From Dyella mobilis (GTDB taxonomy: Bacteria; Pseudomonadota; Gammaproteobacteria; Xanthomonadales; Rhodanobacteraceae), in assembly GCF_016904945.1 (NCBI RefSeq), contig NZ_JADIKF010000038.1, positions 540,241 through 604,240 of the forward strand: DNA of 64,000 nt, read 5' to 3'. Positions 47,706-54,820 of the stretch are shown here, piece by piece. The position numbers were made by a program, and so were the translations under genes. Under the pieces are notes generated by a model. The model was not told the DNA's origin, searched no databases, and was given only the letters and a program-made list of their open reading frames with translations. Each line of letters opens with the position of its first letter. Positions within the stretch are counted from its first letter, which is position 1.

Positions 47706-49436
47706 TTACGGCACCAGGTTGTTGATCAGCGCAGCCTGCGGGCTGCCCCAACCGGTGACCAGGTCGTAACCCTTCTCGGTGGAATACTTCAGGTTCTTGC
47801 CGCTGGTGATGTCGTGGAACGTGCTGGTGTAGGTCGAGCCACCCGGCGCGTTGTTGGCATAGATCGTCGGGTTGAAGAAGCCGACATACGACTTGCCCAG
47901 GCTGGCGGCCTGCTGGTTGGCCAGCGCGATAAACGCTGCCCACATCGGTGCCGCGAAGCTGGTGCCGCCGTATTCGTTGGCTTGGCAGCTGCCCATGGCG
48001 CAGGTGTAGAAGGTGAAGTTCGCATTGGCCGCTACGTCCGGACCGTTGCGATACGTCTTCGAACCCTTGTTGGTGGTGGTGATCACGCCGGAGATCTGCT
48101 GCCAGGTGGGAATGGCGATGTCGTTCGGCGAGATGCCGCCCGACGAATCGCTCCACGCGGTTTCCGATTTCCATGCGCCGCCGGCACTGGCCGTGGTCAG
48201 GTCGGTGCCGCCCACGCCGATGATGTGGGCATCGTCAGCCGGCCACGATTCCGCATTGCCGGTCTTGGTCCACTCGCCCGAGTCGCCGGAAGCGACGAAG
48301 AAGCTCTGGCCCTGCGCGGCCATCTTTTCGAAATACGGATCGAGCGTGGTCGCGTCCTCCGGCGTCCAGCCCCACGAGCAGCCGATGGTCTGCGGCAGCA
48401 CGCCGTTGGAATCGGTTGTCGTGGTCATCGCGCTGATGATCGCGGTGTCGGTGGAGCCGACATACATGATCACGTGAGCCAGCCCCGGCGCCATGCCTTG
48501 CGCCTGGGTCACGTCCAAAGCCTGCTCGCCGTCGGTGCAGCTGCCGCTGCAATTGGTCGCCGTGCCGTCAGTGGAGACGACGGTGAGGTTGTTCGGATTG
48601 GTTTCTTTGGCGTTGGTGTAATACAGCGAAATGTCGGAAGTGTTGATACCTTCATATTCGAACAGGCCCAACGTTTGCCCCGAGCCGTTCAGCGAACCGT
48701 TGCCGTAATACGCCGCGCGCATGTCGCTGCCCAGGAACGAGGCAGACGGGCCCGAGCCGGTCGTGGCGTGCGAGACCACCGCTTCCGGCGAGATGCCGTG
48801 CGCGGCGGCGTAGTCGCTCTTCTTCACGAACTGCGGATGCGGGATCGAGAAATTGTCCAGTCCCGATACGTGCCACAGCGAAATCGCCAGCCCCGTGGTC
48901 GGCTCGCGATCCGGCGCGTAGAACGTGCGATTCTCGGTGGGATGCTGATAGGTGTGCATCTTCACGTTGAAGGCCGCCTCCACCGAGGAGACCGGACCCA
49001 CCACGTGCACATCCATGCTGTCGCGGCTGCCGCCGGTAACGGTGAAGCCGTACTGCTTCAGATAGCGGACTACCGTGTCGTAGTCCTGCTGCGTCGGGCC
49101 GAAGCGGGCCGTGAACTCCTGCGGCGTCACGTATTGGCGATACTGCAGGCTCATCGGATTGGTGACGTTCGCCACGAACTGGTCGAGGCTGGCCTGGTCG
49201 CGCACCGGCAAGACCACGTCGATGGCCATCAACTTGCTGGCAGGCAGGCTCCCGACCTGCTTCGCCGTCGCCTGACTCACCGCATCCCGCACGTGATGGG
49301 TCATGAACTGCGCCGCGTTCGCCGCGCCGGCCATGCCGAACGCCATCACGATGGCAAATGAAAGGCCGCAAGTCTTGCGGCCCAGGCTGGAAATTCCTTT
49401 TGTCTGAAGCTGTCCCTTCGAATCTGATCTATTCAT
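47706..49436 (-). CDS. Secreted S53 peptidase (sedolisin/kumamolisin type)
   Basis: This 576-residue preproenzyme has a signal segment (CGLSFAIVMAFGMAGAANA, about residues 23-41) and a Pro-kumamolisin domain (DVVLPVRDQASLDQFVANVTNP...YVTPQEFTARFGPTQQDY, to about 210). The catalytic domain has the triad Glu/Asp in DGEQALDVTQ, the oxyanion Asp in VASGDSGEW and Ser in YGGTSFAAPMW. The Ca-binding end DITSGKN...GYDLVTGWGSP is complete. Unlike the peptidase at 26934 it has no C-terminal PKD or P domains. It is a secreted acid-active endopeptidase. It stands as its own transcript. Confidence 0.93.
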   Translation of the reverse strand: MNRSDSKGQLQTKGISSLGRKTCGLSFAIVMAFGMAGAANAAQFMTHHVRDAVSQATAKQVGSLPASKLMAIDVVLPVRDQASLDQFVANVTNPMSLQYRQYVTPQEFTARFGPTQQDYDTVVRYLKQYGFTVTGGSRDSMDVHVVGPVSSVEAAFNVKMHTYQHPTENRTFYAPDREPTTGLAISLWHVSGLDNFSIPHPQFVKKSDYAAAHGISPEAVVSHATTGSGPSASFLGSDMRAAYYGNGSLNGSGQTLGLFEYEGINTSDISLYYTNAKETNPNNLTVVSTDGTATNCSGSCTDGEQALDVTQAQGMAPGLAHVIMYVGSTDTAIISAMTTTTDSNGVLPQTIGCSWGWTPEDATTLDPYFEKMAAQGQSFFVASGDSGEWTKTGNAESWPADDAHIIGVGGTDLTTASAGGAWKSETAWSDSSGGISPNDIAIPTWQQISGVITTTNKGSKTYRNGPDVAANANFTFYTCAMGSCQANEYGGTSFAAPMWAAFIALANQQAASLGKSYVGFFNPTIYANNAPGGSTYTSTFHDITSGKNLKYSTEKGYDLVTGWGSPQAALINNLVP

Positions 49437-49809
49437 CGGTTGCTACTCCCAAGGTAGTCAATGAAAACGGAGAAGAGATTGCGAGGAAACGAAAGTAGTG
49501 CCCCCTCCCCAGGGGTGCCGGGGATGCGCTGATCCAACGGCCGCGGGAGCGTAGGATGAAGTTTGTGCTTGGCGAGTGAAGAGGTGCGTCAACTAACGGG
49601 GGGTAAAAAGGACACGTTGCGCATTCTTCGACGCACGTCGCCAATGCGCTTGGCCAGGACGGCTTCGCGCGAATTTTCTTGCGACGCGCGCGCGGGTTTT
49701 TCGTGCCGTCCCGAACGCCCGATTACCTCACATTCACCTGTAGGACATCCGGCAGCGACGACACTGTGCGGTCGCAAGTCGTCAAGCCGCCCCGGGCCCA
49801 GGAGCCGTA
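49437..49809. other. Intergenic region between divergent genes, nothing recognised
   Basis: These 373 bases separate the S53 peptidase gene (minus) from the periplasmic protein gene (plus) and must contain both promoters. I see no gene, repeat or strong hairpin. Confidence 0.4.
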
Positions 49810-50979
49810 GTGCCACACCGTTACACCGATCAGCCGGATCTCCGGCGCAAGTCCTTCCGTCGTGGCGCCCTGTGTGGAGTTTTGCTGCTTACCTGCCTGG
49901 GCGCGATGCACGTTGCCCGCGCCGCTTCCACGCACAAGGAAGCGGTCCGCGATTCGAACACCAGCTCGTTCGCGATCCAGGTCAACAACGACCGCCTTAC
50001 CCTCACGGTCGCCAAGGCGCCGCAGGTGTATCTGTCCGGCGTGATCGACGCCGACGCCGCGCAGCGATTCGAATCGATGATGCGCACCGGCAAGATCGCC
50101 AACGGTTCGGACATCTATTTGAATGCGTCGGGTGCCGACACCGGCGCCGGCATCGCACTGGGCCGCCTGTTTCGGGAAGGTTCGATGGTGACGCACCTGG
50201 GCACGGCGCGCCTGCCGCATCACACCGGCTCGGTGGGCAAGCCCGCGCAGTGCACGGATGCCTGCACTTACGCGTATCTGGGCGGTCTTTACCGCTGGGC
50301 ACCGACGGGCGCCGACCGCATCGGTTTCAGCGCGCGTCCCGCTGGCGATCCGCCCGCGACCGCGAGCGATCCCGTGCCGAAAGCCGGCGATGAGCTAGCG
50401 AATTACCTCAAAGAGATGGACATCGACCCCGGCGCGCTGACGGCGCCGTCGTCCGCATCCAGCAACGGCATCACCTGGCTCAATGCCGACCAGATGATTG
50501 CCTCGCGCCTGGCCAACAACGGCCGCCTGCCGCTGATCGCCACCTACAAGCTGCAGGACGGCGCGCCTTACCTGGAACTCAACGAAGTGAAGCGCGGCGG
50601 TGCGCATCGCATGACCCTGCAATGCAAGCACGGGGGCGTAACGCTTACCGCCTACGACACGGTGGGCGCCGATCACGCGGGCAAGATCGTGGCGCGCAGC
50701 GCGCGTTCGTTCTTCGAAATCAATCGTGCCGAAATTCAGCCGCAGCAACCTGACAACGCCACGGTCGACGATCAGTCCGTGATGATCACCCGCTCCTATC
50801 CCTCCAGCCAGCTCGGCTATCTGACCAGCGCGCACACCATCGGTGCATGGGTACGAGACAAGAGCAGCACCCTCCGCTACGGTTTCGAGTTCCAACTGGA
50901 CGGCTTGAACAACATCCTCAACAAGTATTACCAGAGCTGCTGGGAATACGCGCCGTGGCAGGCGGCTAAAAAGAGCTGA
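49810..50979 (+). CDS. Periplasmic COG3904-like (ClpP/crotonase-fold) protein
   Basis: The GTG start has GGAG 6 bases upstream; the 389-residue product has a signal segment (RGALCGVLLLTCLGAMHVARA). The first domain (about residues 55-185) has VYLSGVIDADAAQRFESMM, IYLNASGADTGAGIALGRLFREG and CTDACTYAYLGGLYRWAP, the pattern of COG3904 proteins related to SppA/ClpP. In the family the motif is usually C-x-S-AC with Ser as possible nucleophile; here Asp replaces Ser (CTDAC), so the protein may be inactive or act only in binding. The C-terminal ~170 residues are beta-rich without recognised motifs. It converges with rtcR (28-base gap). Confidence 0.68.
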   Translation: MPHRYTDQPDLRRKSFRRGALCGVLLLTCLGAMHVARAASTHKEAVRDSNTSSFAIQVNNDRLTLTVAKAPQVYLSGVIDADAAQRFESMMRTGKIANGSDIYLNASGADTGAGIALGRLFREGSMVTHLGTARLPHHTGSVGKPAQCTDACTYAYLGGLYRWAPTGADRIGFSARPAGDPPATASDPVPKAGDELANYLKEMDIDPGALTAPSSASSNGITWLNADQMIASRLANNGRLPLIATYKLQDGAPYLELNEVKRGGAHRMTLQCKHGGVTLTAYDTVGADHAGKIVARSARSFFEINRAEIQPQQPDNATVDDQSVMITRSYPSSQLGYLTSAHTIGAWVRDKSSTLRYGFEFQLDGLNNILNKYYQSCWEYAPWQAAKKS

Positions 50980-51006
50980 TGGGGAGCTTGCAGCAGGCGC
51001 CTTGGC

Positions 51007-52602
51007 TCATTCCGCCTGCTTGATCCGTTCCCAGGTAAGTTCAAAGCGCGCCAGGTATTTGCGCAGGCGGTCCGCATCATTGGTGGACGCGCGGCGTTGG
51101 CGAGATGCAGCGAACAAGGTGCGGCCGGCTTCCGACAGCGAACGTGCCCTTCGGCAAATGGCGATCACGTCGCGCAACTGGGCGTGATCGAAGCGATCGA
51201 TCTCCTGCAGCCGGTCGCCCAGCAGTTCCCGCAATGGCGCGTCTTCCTGCTTTCCGGGGGCGCCCCACAGGCGTTGCAGTCGCCGGATTTCCTCCTCGAC
51301 GGTTTCCACGCGGATGCGCCCGGAGGCGGACAAGGTGGCCATGCGGGTCACCGATGCGCCAAGGTCGCGGAAGTTGCCTTTCCAGCTCGCCTCCACTGAA
51401 GTCGCGAAGGCCAGAAAGCGATCGCGCGCCTCGCGATTGAATGTCACCCGGCGCTGACTGGCCTTGGCAAATTTGTCCAGTTCGAAATCGAGGTTGGGTT
51501 CGATATCTTCGTGGCGATCGGCCAGGCCCGGCAGCTCGAAGGTCCACAGATTGAGGCGTGCATAGAGGTCGTCCCGAAATCCGCCGTCTTCCACGCGCCG
51601 CCCCAGATCGCGGTTGGTGCCGGCGATGAGTTGGAAATCGCTCTGCACTTCTTTGTCGCTCCCCACCGGAAGAAACCGCCTTTCTTCCAGTGCCCGCAGC
51701 AGCATCGCCTGCTCGTCGGCACCGAGTTCGCCGATTTCATCGAGGAACAGCAATCCTTTGTTGGCCGAGCGCAGCAAGCCGGCGCGTTCATTCGCCGCAC
51801 CCGTGTAGGCTCCTTTGACGTGCCCGAACAGTGCGCTCATGGCGCCGTCGCCGCGCAAGGTGGCGCAGTTCACCTCGACAAAATTGCCGGGCAGCTGGTG
51901 GCGCAATTTCTTCAATTCGAAGATTCGCCTGGCGAGCTGGCTTTTGCCTGCGCCGGTAGGCCCCATCAGCAGCATGGGTGCGGCCGAGCGGATGGCCACC
52001 GTTTCGATCTGCTCGATCATCCCGTTGAATGCCGCGTTGCGCGTGGCAATGCCGCTTTTGAGGTAAGCGCGGTCTTCCTGTTGCTCGCGCTCGAATCGTT
52101 CGGCGATCCGGTCGTATTTGGATAGATCCAGGTCGATGATATTGAAGCTGCCGCTGACGCCTTCGCGCTGTTTGCGTGGCGGCGAGGTCTGCAGCAGGCG
52201 GGCAGGGAAATAGTGGCTTTCCGTGAGCAGGAACAGACAGATCTGCGTCACGTGCGTACCGGTGGTGATGTGGATGTAGTAATCCTCGGCCTCGGTATCG
52301 AACGGATAGCTGCGGCTGAATTCATGCAGCACCGAATACACCGATTCGAAATCCCACGGGTCTCCGATATAGGTGTCGCGCAACTCCACCTGAGTTTCCG
52401 GTGACACCTGCGCGATATCGGCTTGCACCTGGCGGGCCAGGTCGCCGTAGCGCCGGCAGTCCGCCAGCAGTTCGAGGCGACTTATCAGAAAGTCCTCGTG
52501 CATGCCCAGCGCGACGGAGGGCCGCCATTTCTCCCACCGTCCGGCGCTGTGGCCGGCATCCAGCTGGGTGCCGAGGAATCCGATCACGACTTTGGGTTTC
52601 AT
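51007..52602 (-). CDS. rtcR: RtcR, CARF-domain sigma-54 activator of the RNA repair operon
   Basis: The ATG at 52602 (MKPKVVIGFLGTQLD) gives 531 residues, the size of E. coli RtcR; the frame is open far upstream but that part is antisense to rsr. The N-terminal ~180 residues form the RtcR/CARF sensor (YYIHITTGTHVTQICLFLL) that in known homologues binds RNA-derived ligands. The AAA+ domain has Walker A GPTGAGKSQ, a GAYTGA loop (variant of GAFTGA that contacts sigma-54), Walker B LLFLDEIGEL and the Arg finger region DDLYARLNLW. A C-terminal helix-turn-helix region ends the protein. It is divergent from rsr-RNA-rtcBA, 171 bases away, and should activate the sigma-54 promoter at 52729. Confidence 0.95.
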   Translation of the reverse strand: MKPKVVIGFLGTQLDAGHSAGRWEKWRPSVALGMHEDFLISRLELLADCRRYGDLARQVQADIAQVSPETQVELRDTYIGDPWDFESVYSVLHEFSRSYPFDTEAEDYYIHITTGTHVTQICLFLLTESHYFPARLLQTSPPRKQREGVSGSFNIIDLDLSKYDRIAERFEREQQEDRAYLKSGIATRNAAFNGMIEQIETVAIRSAAPMLLMGPTGAGKSQLARRIFELKKLRHQLPGNFVEVNCATLRGDGAMSALFGHVKGAYTGAANERAGLLRSANKGLLFLDEIGELGADEQAMLLRALEERRFLPVGSDKEVQSDFQLIAGTNRDLGRRVEDGGFRDDLYARLNLWTFELPGLADRHEDIEPNLDFELDKFAKASQRRVTFNREARDRFLAFATSVEASWKGNFRDLGASVTRMATLSASGRIRVETVEEEIRRLQRLWGAPGKQEDAPLRELLGDRLQEIDRFDHAQLRDVIAICRRARSLSEAGRTLFAASRQRRASTNDADRLRKYLARFELTWERIKQAE

Positions 52603-52728
52603 GACGATAAAATAAGATAAATAGATATCCATTTCTATCGAAATATAGAAGGCTAGCCGATCAAGCAATAGCTTCGTAAAGGAAATAACTGTATATAAAT
52701 CAGCCAATTGAATTGGTGCTTCCGGTGT

Positions 52729-52744
52729 TGGCACGACAACTGCA
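52729..52744 (+). promoter_or_regulatory. Sigma-54 (-24/-12) promoter of rsr-rtcBA
   Basis: TGGCACGACAACTGCA matches the sigma-54 consensus TGGCACGNNNNTTGCA at all fixed positions except one (C for T just before TGC). GG is at 52730-52731 and GC at 52742-52743 with the required spacing. It lies 30 bases before the rsr start, so transcription would start about 18 bases upstream of the ATG. RtcR binding sites should lie in the AT-rich 52603-52720 segment. Confidence 0.9.
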
Positions 52745-52773
52745 ATCGATAGGGCAAAGCAAGGAGATGCCCC

Positions 52774-54327
52774 ATGGTCAACACCCAACTTTTCGCCAGT
52801 TCGCGCGGCCGGATGGTTCCGGCGGCAGAGGTCCGCAACGAAGCGGGCGGCGCGGCCTACCAGCGTTCCGCCGAGGCGGAGCTGGCGTTGTGCGCGGCAA
52901 CCGGATGTTTCAACGGCATCTTCTATAGCGATGCCGCAACGCAGTTGTCGCAGGTCCTCGCCGCTTGCCGGAGGGTGTCGCCCGCTTACGTGGCCCGCAC
53001 GGCGCTGTATGCGCGCCGCACGGCCTACATGAAAGACATGCCGGCTCTTTTGCTGGCATACCTCGCCGGGTGCGACGGGGAGCTGCTGGAAAAGGTGTTC
53101 GACCGGGTCATCGACAACGGACGCATGCTTCGCAACTTCGTGCAGATCCTGCGTAGCGGCGTGACAGGACGCAAATCGCTCGGTACGCGGCCCAAGCGTC
53201 TGGTTCAGCGCTGGCTGGAAAACGCATCGGTTGATGCGGTGTTGAGTGCGGCGATCGGCGAAAAGCCGTCCCTGGCCGATGTGATTCGCATGGTGCATCC
53301 CAAGCCCGCCGATGCAGAACGCGCAGCGTTGTATGCGTGGCTGATCGGCAGGCCTTGCGACGCGGCGAAGTTGCCGGCGAAGGTGCGCGAGCTGGAAGCG
53401 TTCAAGCAACAGCCGGGCGAGGCGGTGCCGGATCTGCCGTTCCAGTACCTGACCGCGCTGCCGTTGCAGGCGTCGCATTGGAAGGCTATCGCTTTGCGTG
53501 CTTCGTGGCAGACCACGCGCATGAATTTGAATGCGTTCGGGCGCCACGGCGTGTTCGAGGATGCAGCGCTTACGCAGAGCATCGTCGAACGCCTGCGCGA
53601 TGCGGAAGCGATCCGGCGTGCGCGTGTCTTTCCGTATCAGCTGATGGCGGCTTTCCGGTCGGTTTCCAGAGATATGCCGCCGGCTATCGCGGAAGCGTTG
53701 CAGGACGCCATGGAGGTGGCTACCCGCAACGTGCCCAAGGTAGACGGCAACGTGGTGGTGGCGGTGGACGTGTCCGGTTCGATGGGTTCTGCGCTGACCG
53801 GATTCCGGCGCGGGGCCACCTCGGCGGTGCGCTGTGTCGACGTGGCGGCGCTGTTGGCTGCCTGCCTGAAGCGGGTCAATCCGCAGACGCGGATCATTCC
53901 GTTCGCCGAAGCCGTGCGCGATTGCCGCGTGAATCCGCGTGACAGCGTGATGACGCAGGCGGCGCAGCTGGCCGGTCTGCTCGGTGGCGGTACCGCGGTA
54001 AGCGCAGCGTTGACCGAATTGAACCGGCAGCGCAGCGAAGTGGATCTGCTGGTGCTGGTGTCGGACAACCAGAGTTGGGTGGACACGCGTACCAGCGGTG
54101 GCAGCGAAAGCATGCGGCAGTGGGCGGTATTGAAGTCGCGTTGTCCGCAGGCGCGCATGGTCTGCATCGACCTGCAGCCATACGCAACCAGCCAGACCGT
54201 GCAGACGCAGGATGTGTTGCACGTCGGCGGCTTTAGCGACGCGGTGTTCGATTTATTGGCTGGCGTGGCAACCGAAGGAACGGAAACCCGCAGCTGGGTG
54301 GAGCGCATCGAGGCGATGGCGCTCTGA
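52774..54327 (+). CDS. rsr: Rsr, bacterial Ro60 (TROVE domain) Y RNA-binding protein
   Basis: This 517-residue protein starts MVNTQLFASSRGRMVPA with AAGGAGA upstream. The first ~330 residues are the TROVE HEAT-repeat ring (YMKDMPALLLAYLAGCDGELLEKVF, RMLRNFVQILRSGVTGRKSLG, KRLVQRWL, FPYQLMAAF) that in Ro60 encloses the ends of misfolded RNAs and binds Y RNA outside. The last ~180 residues are a vWA domain with an intact MIDAS motif (VDVSGSMGS), the Thr site GGGTAVSAAL and the Asp site VLVSDNQSW. In Deinococcus and Salmonella, Rsr with Y RNA guides RNA quality control with PNPase. Here it is the first gene of the sigma-54 operon with three Y-like RNAs and rtcBA. Confidence 0.95.
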   Translation: MVNTQLFASSRGRMVPAAEVRNEAGGAAYQRSAEAELALCAATGCFNGIFYSDAATQLSQVLAACRRVSPAYVARTALYARRTAYMKDMPALLLAYLAGCDGELLEKVFDRVIDNGRMLRNFVQILRSGVTGRKSLGTRPKRLVQRWLENASVDAVLSAAIGEKPSLADVIRMVHPKPADAERAALYAWLIGRPCDAAKLPAKVRELEAFKQQPGEAVPDLPFQYLTALPLQASHWKAIALRASWQTTRMNLNAFGRHGVFEDAALTQSIVERLRDAEAIRRARVFPYQLMAAFRSVSRDMPPAIAEALQDAMEVATRNVPKVDGNVVVAVDVSGSMGSALTGFRRGATSAVRCVDVAALLAACLKRVNPQTRIIPFAEAVRDCRVNPRDSVMTQAAQLAGLLGGGTAVSAALTELNRQRSEVDLLVLVSDNQSWVDTRTSGGSESMRQWAVLKSRCPQARMVCIDLQPYATSQTVQTQDVLHVGGFSDAVFDLLAGVATEGTETRSWVERIEAMAL

Positions 54328-54336
54328 AACGTCCTT

Positions 54337-54360
54337 CCCCGGCAGGAGTGCCTGCCGGGG
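54337..54360 (+). other. Perfect 10-bp GC hairpin after rsr
   Basis: CCCCGGCAGG (54337-54346) pairs fully with CCTGCCGGGG (54351-54360) around an AGTG loop, 10 bases after the rsr stop. No T run follows, so it is not a standard terminator. It may protect or separate the rsr mRNA from the structured RNAs, or attenuate transcription. Confidence 0.7.
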
Positions 54361-54367
54361 TTGGGCC

Positions 54368-54453
54368 AGCGGAGTAAGGCGAATGCGCGAGGGACTACCT
54401 GGATCTCGCCGGTTCGAACCCGGCATCTCTCGCAAGGTTGTCGCCTTGCCGCT
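54368..54453 (+). ncRNA. Y-like RNA 1 with tRNA-like T-arm module
   Basis: The ends form a helix with a bulge: AGCGG-(AGT)-AAGGCGA (54368-54382) pairs with TCGCCTT-(G)-CCGCT (54441-54453), like the bulged end-helix of Y RNAs to which Ro binds. Inside, GCGAGGGA (54387-54394) pairs with TCTCTCGC (54426-54433) as an acceptor-like stem. Next to it is a perfect T-arm: GCCGG, loop TTCGAAC, CCGGC (54408-54424). The 13 bases between them (CTACCTGGATCTC) contain a GG as in a D-loop. An anticodon arm is missing. Boundaries are those of the helix; the transcript may be longer. Function inferred from location between rsr and rtcB. Confidence 0.72.
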
Positions 54454-54476
54454 ACCGGAATGGCACAGGTTTGTTT

Positions 54477-54567
54477 TGCAGCGAATGCAGATGGAGTTAC
54501 TTGGTAAGCCTTCGGGCGAACGGGTTCGAGTCCCGCTTGCAAGACGACACGCTCGAATGTCGTTGCG
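54477..54567 (+). ncRNA. Y-like RNA 2 with tRNA-like module
   Basis: The T-arm CGGG-TTCGAGT-CCCG (54521-54535) is followed by CTTGCA, which can pair with TGCAG at 54486-54490 as a short acceptor-like stem. Between them, TTACTTGGTAAG resembles a D-arm with GG, and GCC-TTCG-GGC is a small extra hairpin. The outer ends TGCAGCGA (54477-54484) and TCGTTGCG (54560-54567) pair over 8 positions including wobbles. A competing hairpin ACGACA/TGTCGT (54544-54563) exists. The order (acceptor 5', D-like, T-arm, acceptor 3') is the same as in RNA 1. The fold is less certain than for its neighbours. Confidence 0.55.
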
Positions 54568-54627
54568 CAGGATGCTTCATCATTCTCGTCGCTGCATCTA
54601 TCGTGGGTTGGAAAAGTTTTTTGCGTC

Positions 54628-54762
54628 GTGGCGAATGCCAGTGGAACTACATGACTTCAGACGTCCCGTGTCGCGGGTTCGACTCCCGTCGATGCGATAG
54701 CTATCGCATCGTAGCTCAGTGGTAGAGCAGGGGTTTCACTAAAACCTAGTCGCCGCACTTTT
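54628..54762 (+). ncRNA. yrlA: YrlA-type Y RNA with circularly permuted tRNA-like module
   Basis: From 5' to 3' the RNA has an end helix GTG-GCGA (54628-54634) pairing with TCGC-(CG)-CAC (54750-54758) and a second helix AGTGGAAC (54640-54647) with GTTTCACT (54733-54740). The module between them holds a T-arm GCGGG-TTCGACT-CCCGT (54673-54689), a loop-capped 9-bp acceptor stem CGATGCGAT-AGCT-ATCGCATCG (54690-54711), a TA spacer and a canonical D-arm GCTC-AGTGGTA-GAGC (54714-54728). T-arm, closed acceptor and D-arm in this order are a circular permutation of tRNA, the described hallmark of bacterial YrlA RNAs that mimic tRNA. It ends in TTTT, 58 bases before the rtcB start. RtcB start and RBS lie outside it. 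Confidence 0.85.
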
Positions 54763-54820
54763 ATGATGGAAATGGACGGTCCCCGCGGTCGGGCACTGTC
54801 TCAGGGCAAGGAGAAGGACC

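Noticed and set aside
52603-54222. Extension of the rtcR frame to 54222 (1071 residues)
   Set aside because: The extra 540 codons are antisense to rsr and read as Arg/Gln/His-rich shadow sequence. The ATG at 52602 gives the exact RtcR N-terminus and length.
54714-54762. A normal tRNA gene starting TAGCTCAGTGGTAGAGC
   Set aside because: The D-arm is canonical but no complete tRNA follows: there is no 7-base anticodon loop on a 5-bp stem with a T-arm and acceptor strand downstream. The T-arm and acceptor lie upstream, so a permuted Y RNA module explains it better.
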